From the NCBI GenBank assembly GCA_004557285.1, contig SFEK01000079.1, positions 1-9,122 on the forward strand: 9,122 nt of DNA. The letters are read 5' to 3'. This DNA is from Bacteroidales bacterium. Lineage in GTDB: Bacteria > Bacteroidota > Bacteroidia > Bacteroidales > Bacteroidaceae. Every line of letters begins with the position of its first letter. The first letter of the stretch is position 1. Shown here piece after piece: positions 6,601 through 9,122 of this stretch. Position numbers and translations under genes: made by a program. The notes beneath the pieces were generated by a model. It did no database searches. It was not told where the DNA came from and saw nothing but the letters and a program-made list of their open reading frames with translations.

Positions 6601-8899
6601 GGCAGAAATCGATGGTGTCGTCATCAGCAACGAAGGTGTTACTGGTGACCTCACCTCGCCCGTTGTTAACCTGAGTCAAGGCTCTGGTTTGGTGATACGT
6701 AACAGTATTATTCGCAATAACACGATGGGGGCAGTTGATAATACAGCTGTGCCGCTGATATCCATGCCCCCAAGTACAAGCCATGCTCTGATGTATAATG
6801 TGCTAGTGCGCGACAATATTCCTGGCACTACTACAAGCAACAGCACAGGCACAACACAGGCTAAAGGATTGTATATGGTCAACTGCACCGTGGCCGATGG
6901 AACGATACAAGATTTGGAGGGCTTGGACAATGACCATAGCTATAACAATTTATTTGGTGTAGCGTCCACTCTTTATGCCCCATACTTCAATACTGCAAAT
7001 GTGCCCTACACCCTGCCCAAGAACTACAGCAAAGACCTGTGGTATCAGTTGGTGGAGGGCAGCGATAATATCAACAAGGGTGTTGCAGATTTCTTGACTG
7101 CCACTGGCAGCGTGTTTGCTTCTGGCGGCACCTTCCAAGATGTTATTGACTATAACAATGACCTCGACCTCCTGGGCAACCCGAGGCGAATAGGCACTCA
7201 GGTGGATAACGGTTGCTACGAGACATGGAGCACCTCATATCTTGACGGTAATAATGTTAAACAGGTAAAGGCACTCACGGCCACGGCAGCGGGCGGCGTA
7301 ACCATTGATTATGTCGCAGGCAACTATAGTTTAAGCAACTATGGCGGCAATGAATATCCCCATCCGGGCAGCGTGGTTTATCTGGACGGCAGTTCGCTCA
7401 CATTGGCTAAAAATGCGGAGATGTTTACCTCCGTCAGTCCCATGACGGCAGGCTATCTGCTGGTGAAGGACGGCGGTTCGCTCTACGGACAGGGCAACCA
7501 TGTGAGTCTCGACTATGTGGCGGTGGAAAAGAGCCAGGCTCAATATGCATTGGTATCGCTGCCCTTCCTCTTCAAGCCACAGATGAATGATACTGGAACT
7601 GAGTTCAACAACATCACATCGAGCTACACCCCCACAGGTAGTGTGGCCTTTACCCCTGTAGCCAAGGGCAACGGACTCTATGGATATGATGGCGAGAAAC
7701 GTTCGGCTGTGGGTTACAACTTCAAGGAAAGCTCTTCCACCTGTTGGGAGGAACTGGATTATACCGCCGTGCGCACGGCTAACGAGGGATTCCTCTTCGA
7801 CCGTGGTACTGGTGCTGCTGATGCTGATGCTGCATTGCGCTACACGGGCACAGGCACCGCTGTATATACCGAGGGCGGCGAGGCCAAGAAGGTGACCCTG
7901 CAGCAGTATGACACGCGTACCACTACCGACGGCTCTGCCCACTTCACACGCAACGAGGACATGGGATGGAACCTCAAGGGTTTGCCTTACCTCATCAGCA
8001 GTTATCACACGAACGACATGGGCGATGGCACCTACCGGATGAATGTGCCGCATGTGATGTATGACATGAATGCCACAACGGGCAACTATAACACGAAGCA
8101 TTCGTGGACTGACGGACAGACACTCACCGTGGGCGACGGCTTCTTCACCCAGACGGCGAAGATAGTGGATGAAGCCAACAACGGCAGCGACTTTGAACAA
8201 CTGACTTTCAACTATTACGATGGCAGCAGCAGTGGTGGCACTGTCAACCCTGCACCGCTGTTGGAGCTGACCGACGGCGAGGGGCGTGCCGACCGCATGG
8301 AGGTGCGTGCCCGTGAACAAGGCGGTTCGTTGGTGTATAGCCTCGGCAGCGACGGCGTGAAGATGGTGTCGCCCGTGGCCGCCATGCCGCAGGTGTATGC
8401 CTTGGGCGCACAGGGCGTGGCGATGTCTTTGTTGGCCAATGCGCCTGCAGAAACCGACATTGCCCTTGGCGTGAGGACCATGCAGCAGGGTGCCTACACC
8501 TTTGCCCTGCCCGAGACCCTGCCCTTTGAGGAGTTCGGTCATGTGTGGCTGATGGACAAAGAGGCCAAGCAGGTGATCGACCTCATGACCGACAGTTATA
8601 CTGCCTCCATCGAGGGTGAAGGCTATAACGAGCAGCGTTTTGTGCTGCGCATAGGCGGCATGATGCCCGACCTCGACGGCTGCAGTTCATCGTCTGCCAA
8701 CAGCTATCTCATCAGCGTGAGAGGCACCACCGTGACCGTGGCCAACCTCCAGGGTGGCGAGCACATCTATGTCTATACCCCCGTGGGTGCCTTGGTTAGT
8801 CACACTGTGGCGGAGCAGGAGCAGCACCAGATGTCTCTCCCCCAAGGTGTGTATGTGGTGAAGGTGAACGGCATGGCGAAAAAAGTGAAGTGCTATTAA
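2..8899 (+). CDS. Giant multi-module beta-helix surface protein with C-terminal sorting tail, 5' partial
   Basis: The frame is open from base 2 to the TAA at 8897-8899, giving 2965 residues (roughly 320 kDa) without the true N-terminus. No start codon or signal peptide is in the window. The GTG at 74 is not a credible start, because beta-helix sequence (FGGGLYQR) already precedes it. Seen: five modules, four with a GG(Y/L/W) strand motif near the front (959-979, 2477-2497, 4619-4639, 6404-6424) and all five ending in an IGAYE-like motif (605-625, 2108-2128, 4295-4315, 6170-6190, 7205-7225). Between them are GGGIY/GGAIY turns and Asn-rich rungs, as in polymorphic outer membrane protein-type and choice-of-anchor-Q-type proteins. 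The end resembles a type IX secretion sorting domain. Inferred: an exported, cell-surface or released protein, perhaps an adhesin or glycan-binding protein. No catalytic residues could be identified, so an enzymatic (polysaccharide lyase-like) role is possible but unsupported. I do not recognise a named gene. Confidence 0.93.
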   Translation, partial: NILNGEGGSDYNVFGGGLYQRTGTVFNTSVIKNKITGNGGDNKQGTGVFFENGRFYNNTITANEGPLTLYSGSWFSNGRIDVYNSIIYNNTTNGSKEFDCTTGAGNITLKNCLFKNKNNHRTFDSSYTNVDASSFVYMDDNGMSASDLFNDADHGDYSLKEGAIAINMGTDQLGKNMEGTADIVLPSYDAQYADRIQDCTVDIGAYEYNGAYDITPDLTSVPGQAIYYVTQNGRGNASASSPENAACATKLQKVLDAAGRYIYQHSKEANFPERIIVKLAGDYDKTGFKYTPLNSTVDADANATGEEVASTYSIIVPRGVELWGGYTDDYTSPDDNGFYTITTGAEGNRVYTDNRDVMKHHTVLSGEFVKDELTVNAYHVVNFTDRVYDGEHQRMTATEGGTDYLSLADYAGSRKAVVDGVFIEGGMAVGESDKSDTKNPDPDRYGGAAVVTDYAHVRNCIIRKNTALNGGGALCLKPGALVSGCLIELNAATGNDGKGGGIYVQPSTQTANGTTTFDTSKARVLTSTIVNNWAQNDGGGIYFGNDAPNLRANSVVLWKNDSNGELNVSGLLDPFSQTDVTGAVEDYPLSYCAVELLRVPGINNIDVSNSMEQGVRFEDYTQGAAYKNDQWTDPDALGYYYLSDYSTLARAGMSYGEYVTMRETFTSLEERDFAGICRMEETNGEDEKINEGDILNKDNEYIEIGARAYNGRLKLEVKEGLIMHRIYVSKQEVKMNYITKLKTLTNNVYALQGSSQAYPMHRLDDALEYVREVRKKTKTDDNGTHYTHNNEYFEIFLTKGEYTPLRTAAGQKTNSRGNTFLVPEGVSIYGGLDTESDVKKGAFYGQIEDKSTETNDDIPATKDSNGDPTGMPTIETTATTAILEARQHYDMNKNSIIEPWEFKNQSQLSGNVVNNNVKQNVFHVVTILADEDYVGGLPTKKADGTTALDSNADAIADAYDKLLEAEKVKTYREKGAKVVIDGVEIRDGRALGYEEAAEDTRTFYRGGGILVFGNWTKGQKLKHVDTYPRAVGYRNIPLEVRNCQFVDNGARLGGAIYSDSEVSIVQSSFVQNFAEGKMETVTITDSSDPDNPKTTTTKQNISYPGRGGALNLSYEASIVNTIFANNEARRASTSTDATNEGMGWGGAVSMGDYAALNMLNCDVVKNKAVAYPAVYLFKANQGGDVSSATDDTQLKADNPTKIVNTVLWGNVADASQTPERQKVVNYRTDDPSDNSSSTDTSDAETLWFCAYEQGKGLEPKVLSTDEVDLRSVEYKKDTYIPYAWKSIITTEGNTASAYTNNIIISSQNEVTGGPNFIKPSTIAGCDGYDVSADWMIGRINNLVDNGWTYLQQNKDKDGYDKVKKADYPEPVYDGSGIYYTVTYKILGDDLLPIGEDQYMSYANAALGSSADDQRIKRISNDPNPTHEQSYIDIGVYEYQHQVLVPAKVGDLDLLWVTDQEQSGVKADGKTFATASSDLQRAIETLLSYRNGHRKEIRLLAGEYQPVYTLNGNLGFTIDTEHVNVSAINGTQGKYQGVASLTIQGGWSKEVKGQYNVDEYPAYIYSSQRTGVKDENLAHVFVINNAQQIETFTPTSGEKTHKYTDHVVPITLEGIVFCNVIGKVHNDFTDNTKKCRGGAAVYYKDQYDVEFKDETPADAKEDVKRTSFVKTDSYGKAERSTTTLLNAPGTGTGESNWNALKNHCPSNLLDNKLTIRQCGFRFNSMNQIATEGGTMNESPNPLPAVSIGKGGGKTLIYNSVFHTNGGDALVATGTRVVNCTFAQNYGNVKFYDHSNNNPSEMHNSLLWLNHRIKDVAIRSSVQWTNDSEFLVNPDNSSISWTNDATMAATTNQQYFTYNAATTLPKPVDNTSATLDYIDGTAATAYNMYLSETNDDVISGPNFVDPMTGTSDLVLGNLRHLAARNYNIHPGVKTIGKANPYLYVNKVYEATANTTYTMCAGKCKQTTTDENGNTVIKVSHENQETLTVNETGTDPSGRGSNESVKTYLQYVNVHKDNTEVSGTMEPADMENATLRADKDDCADKDKGYYDRYYGSRGMELGAYECIASISDVMYYDPQLTGNGDGSSWEHAYTQGQLNKALMAAAVAAAGGNDAYVFAHGTNIDTKTNEYVTMYDRVHLIGGLKQSFKKQHNDWKDAGETTKMYPTTESFVATAIYERQGVAGDEANPTIINGVTLAPNCKQAEIDGVVISNEGVTGDLTSPVVNLSQGSGLVIRNSIIRNNTMGAVDNTAVPLISMPPSTSHALMYNVLVRDNIPGTTTSNSTGTTQAKGLYMVNCTVADGTIQDLEGLDNDHSYNNLFGVASTLYAPYFNTANVPYTLPKNYSKDLWYQLVEGSDNINKGVADFLTATGSVFASGGTFQDVIDYNNDLDLLGNPRRIGTQVDNGCYETWSTSYLDGNNVKQVKALTATAAGGVTIDYVAGNYSLSNYGGNEYPHPGSVVYLDGSSLTLAKNAEMFTSVSPMTAGYLLVKDGGSLYGQGNHVSLDYVAVEKSQAQYALVSLPFLFKPQMNDTGTEFNNITSSYTPTGSVAFTPVAKGNGLYGYDGEKRSAVGYNFKESSSTCWEELDYTAVRTANEGFLFDRGTGAADADAALRYTGTGTAVYTEGGEAKKVTLQQYDTRTTTDGSAHFTRNEDMGWNLKGLPYLISSYHTNDMGDGTYRMNVPHVMYDMNATTGNYNTKHSWTDGQTLTVGDGFFTQTAKIVDEANNGSDFEQLTFNYYDGSSSGGTVNPAPLLELTDGEGRADRMEVRAREQGGSLVYSLGSDGVKMVSPVAAMPQVYALGAQGVAMSLLANAPAETDIALGVRTMQQGAYTFALPETLPFEEFGHVWLMDKEAKQVIDLMTDSYTASIEGEGYNEQRFVLRIGGMMPDLDGCSSSSANSYLISVRGTTVTVANLQGGEHIYVYTPVGALVSHTVAEQEQHQMSLPQGVYVVKVNGMAKKVKCY
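671..2128 (+). other. Module B: beta-helix module, about 486 residues
   Basis: It opens with AIYYVTQNGRGNASASSPE and a helix with LQKVLDAAG, then RIIVKLAGDY. The strand motif VELWGGYTDDY follows at 959 onward. HTVLSGEF and NAYHVVNFTD lead into VVDGVFIEGG. It has the clearest Gly turns of the protein: YGGAAVV, NGGGALCLKPG, GGGIYVQPS and DGGGIYFGND, each followed by rungs of the NCIIRKNTA or STIVNNWAQ kind. The closing segment has YYYLSDYSTLARAGMS and ends in EIGARAYNG, a variant in which the usual Tyr-Glu of IGAYE is changed. Confidence 0.65.
2669..2707 (+). other. EF-hand-like calcium-binding loop in module C
   Basis: The 13 residues DMNKNSIIEPWEF place Asp at loop position 1, Asn at 3 and 5, Ile at 8, Glu at 9, Glu at 12 and Phe at 13. 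This fits the EF-hand or dockerin loop pattern, except that the usual Gly at position 6 is Ser. It stands alone, just before QLSGNV. The equivalent segment of module B has no such loop. Calcium binding is inferred, not shown. Confidence 0.45.
2846..2881 (+). other. Second acidic, calcium-loop-like segment in module C
   Basis: The 12 residues DSNADAIADAYD repeat the spacing D-x-N-x-D-x-I-x-D-x-x-D seen in thrombospondin type 3-like and related bacterial calcium loops. The glycine usually found at position 6 is Ala. It lies about 46 residues after the EF-hand-like loop and leads straight into a charged helix-like stretch. With those substitutions it may be degenerate. Confidence 0.35.
4343..6190 (+). 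other. Module D: beta-helix module, about 616 residues
   Basis: It opens with VGDLDLLWVTDQ and ASSDLQRAIETLLSY, then EIRLLAGEYQPVY and the strand LTIQGGWSKEV. HVFVINNAQQ and ITLEGIVFCNVIG lead to CRGGAAVYYKD, GKGGGKTLIYNSVFHTNGGDA and VNCTFAQNYG. The rung end has NSLLWLNHRIKD. The closing segment contains SGPNFVDP, parallel to GGPNFIKP of module C, and ends in ELGAYEC. Its glycine turns are fewer than in B and C. Confidence 0.62.
6101..6136 (+). repeat. 18-bp tandem direct repeat, two copies
   Basis: The 12-mer GCCGACAAGGAC occurs at 6101-6112 and again at 6119-6130, an 18-base period that keeps the frame. It encodes ADKDDC followed by ADKDKG, an acidic and lysine-rich patch just before the closing motif of module D. 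The last six bases of each unit have diverged. Confidence 0.7.
6197..7225 (+). other. Module E: shortest beta-helix module, about 343 residues
   Basis: It opens with SDVMYYDPQLTGNGDGSSWE, a helix LNKALMAAAVAAAGG, and the strand VHLIGGLKQSF. The rungs include GVTLAPN, EIDGVVISNEG, LVIRNSIIRNNTMG, LMYNVLVRDNIPG and MVNCTVADG. It lacks the GGGIY-type turns of B and C. The end has YQLVEGSDNINKG and DLLGNPRRIGTQVDNGCYET. That is close to the canonical closing of this family (listing, GNPR, then IGAYE), but with Asn-Gly-Cys in place of Ile-Gly-Ala. Confidence 0.62.
7226..8670 (+). other. C-terminal non-helix region, function unknown
   Basis: The IGAYE cycle stops here. The first part has evenly spaced beta-strand-like stretches (VVYLDGSSLTLAKNAEMF, YLLVKDGGSLYGQGN, YVAVEKSQAQYALVSLPF, about 7373-7567). 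A middle part contains MGWNLKGLPYL and VPHVMYDM. The last part (about 8255-8660) runs from PLLELTDGEGRADRMEVRA through AYTFALPETLPF and VWLMDKEAKQVIDL to RFVLRIGG. The last part looks like the beta-sandwich region that often precedes the sorting tail in Bacteroidetes surface proteins. I cannot name a family, and no catalytic motif is evident. Confidence 0.55.
8702..8896 (+). other. Type IX secretion (Por)-like C-terminal sorting domain
   Basis: The final 65 residues follow the usual pattern of this tail. There is a strand pair (YLISVRGTTVTVANLQGG), then IYVYTPVGALVSHTV with the G-x-x-(I/V) turn, and an LPQGVYVVKVNG strand ending in KKVKCY. The L-x-x-G-x-Y-x-V-x-V core with a lysine near the end is characteristic. 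In known proteins the tail directs passage through the type IX machinery across the outer membrane and is then removed. A Ser-rich linker (SSSSANS, just upstream) separates it from the preceding domain. The penultimate Cys is unusual. A related Bacteroidales C-terminal domain that is not a true secretion signal is the alternative. Confidence 0.6.
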
Positions 8900-8911
8900 A
8901 AATGGTGGTTA

Positions 8912-8940
8912 ATCAAAAGGGAGAGTGATGCTTTTTTTTG
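8912..8940 (+). terminator. Possible weak terminator after the giant gene
   Basis: A run of eight T residues lies at 8932-8939, 33 bases after the stop codon. Only weak pairings precede it: ATCA 8912-8915 with TGAT 8926-8929, or AAAAG 8915-8919 with CTTTT 8931-8935. The position and T-run fit a terminator, but the stem is poor. Confidence 0.3.
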
Positions 8941-8948
8941 TTAAACAA
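8938..8948. repeat. Small inverted repeat TTGTT-A-AACAA
   Basis: The arms TTGTT (8938-8942) and AACAA (8944-8948) form a perfect palindrome around one base, directly after the T8 run. It could be an operator half-site or simply chance in AT-rich DNA. Confidence 0.25.
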
Positions 8949-8959
8949 GTTGAAAAATA

Positions 8960-8967
8960 CCCCCCCC
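8960..8967. repeat. C8 homopolymer tract upstream of a promoter
   Basis: Eight consecutive C residues stand alone in an AT-rich intergenic strip. Their 3' end is 25 bases before the -7 box at 8993-9000, so they lie near -47 to -40 relative to the predicted transcription start. The tract is long enough to slip during replication. Confidence 0.85.
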
Positions 8968-8992
8968 GATACGTTTTTTATGGATAAAATAT

Positions 8993-9000
8993 TATATTTG
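8993..9000 (+). promoter_or_regulatory. Bacteroidetes -7 promoter box facing right
   Basis: TATATTTG matches the Bacteroidetes -7 consensus TAnnTTTG exactly, in the favourable context ATTATATTTGCA. Transcription would start near 9007. I see no clear TTTG-type -33 box at the expected 19-21 base spacing; that position holds GATACG after the C8 tract. It would drive a gene or RNA whose body lies mostly beyond the window. Confidence 0.6.
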
Positions 9001-9122
9001 CAGCGCCTTAGCGAGTAGTTTGTTTGAAGTGTTAATCCCGTTGTTTACAGGAAATCATATAGCATGTGAAGAACAACACCAACCAATAGGCAAACTGAAC
9101 CGGCTACAATAAGCCACTACTG
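9001..9122 (+). promoter_or_regulatory. Probable transcribed leader or start of an RNA gene, no clear ORF
   Basis: There is no convincing coding start in these 122 bases. The only short frame is a 28-codon GTG-started one (9029-9115) without a recognisable binding site. The segment can pair with itself in nested fashion. AGTTTG 9017-9022 pairs with CAAACT 9091-9096. GTTGTTT 9040-9046 pairs with GAACAAC 9071-9077 (one G-U). TCATAT 9055-9060 pairs with ATGTGA 9064-9069 around AGC (one G-U). This suggests a structured 5' leader or a small RNA, but each helix is short and the region is cut by the window end. Confidence 0.3.

Noticed and set aside
5981..6784. 267-codon open frame on the - strand
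   Set aside because: It is antisense to modules D and E with no domain-like content; rejected for the same reason as the other long antisense frames.
7813..7832. GCTGCT/GCTGAT short repeat coding Ala-Asp alternation
   Set aside because: It is only about 20 bases of imperfect repeat, as expected by chance in an Ala- and Asp-rich coding stretch.
7331..8542. 403-codon open frame on the - strand
   Set aside because: It lies antisense to the C-terminal region of the giant protein. Its translation has many His and Gly runs and no recognisable domain, so it is a shadow of high-GC codon use.
1..8899. Pectate lyase or other polysaccharide lyase activity
   Set aside because: The fold class is shared with lyases, but I could not pick out a conserved catalytic Arg or Lys or calcium-site cluster of a known lyase family in any module.
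8980..9018. 12-codon ATG frame (MDKILYLQRLSE)
   Set aside because: It overlaps the predicted -7 promoter box, so it would not be fully transcribed from it, and there is no supporting binding site.
9029..9115. 28-codon GTG-started frame downstream of the promoter
   Set aside because: There is no recognisable ribosome binding site, the peptide is without pattern, and it overlaps the potential RNA helices. A leader peptide cannot be excluded but is not supported.

Overview
The window is almost entirely one very long coding sequence on the + strand. It is open from the first base of the window and ends at a TAA at 8897-8899, followed by 223 bases of intergenic DNA. The organism is most likely a member of the Bacteroidales, with Prevotella or a relative as the best guess. 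Three things point there: a TAnnTTTG-type -7 promoter box downstream of the gene, a C-terminus like the Bacteroidetes type IX secretion (Por) sorting tail, and the tandem beta-helix modules ending in IGAYE-like motifs that are common in large surface proteins of this group. The assignment rests on motifs, not on a database search.

Coding region (2-8899, at least 2965 residues, N-terminus outside the window). The protein appears to be a giant, secreted, repeat-built surface protein. I see five successive right-handed beta-helix modules, here called A to E. The typical module opens with a YYV-type strand and an LQxAL-type helix. It continues through a hydrophobic strand ending in GG(Y/L/W), then Asn-rich and Gly-rich rungs with GGGIY/GGAIY turns, and closes with (D/E)(I/L)GAYEY or a variant. 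Module A is cut by the window start. Module C is the largest and carries two calcium-loop-like sequences not seen in its neighbours. A different, probably beta-sandwich, region follows (about 7226-8670), and then a 65-residue sorting-tail-like end (about 8702-8896).

Base composition is uneven. The first ~420 bases are AT-rich (25-38% GC in 60-base blocks I counted), while most of the rest is near 60-67% GC. Several small AT-rich patches lie in the variable segments of later modules.

Intergenic region (8900-9122). It holds a T8 tract with only a weak hairpin, a C8 tract, a good -7 promoter box (8993-9000) facing right, and a potentially foldable leader of more than 100 bases for a gene or RNA beyond the window. 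I see no mobile element, CRISPR array, tRNA or rRNA. I found no multi-gene system here; the points of interest are inside the giant protein and in the intergenic strip.
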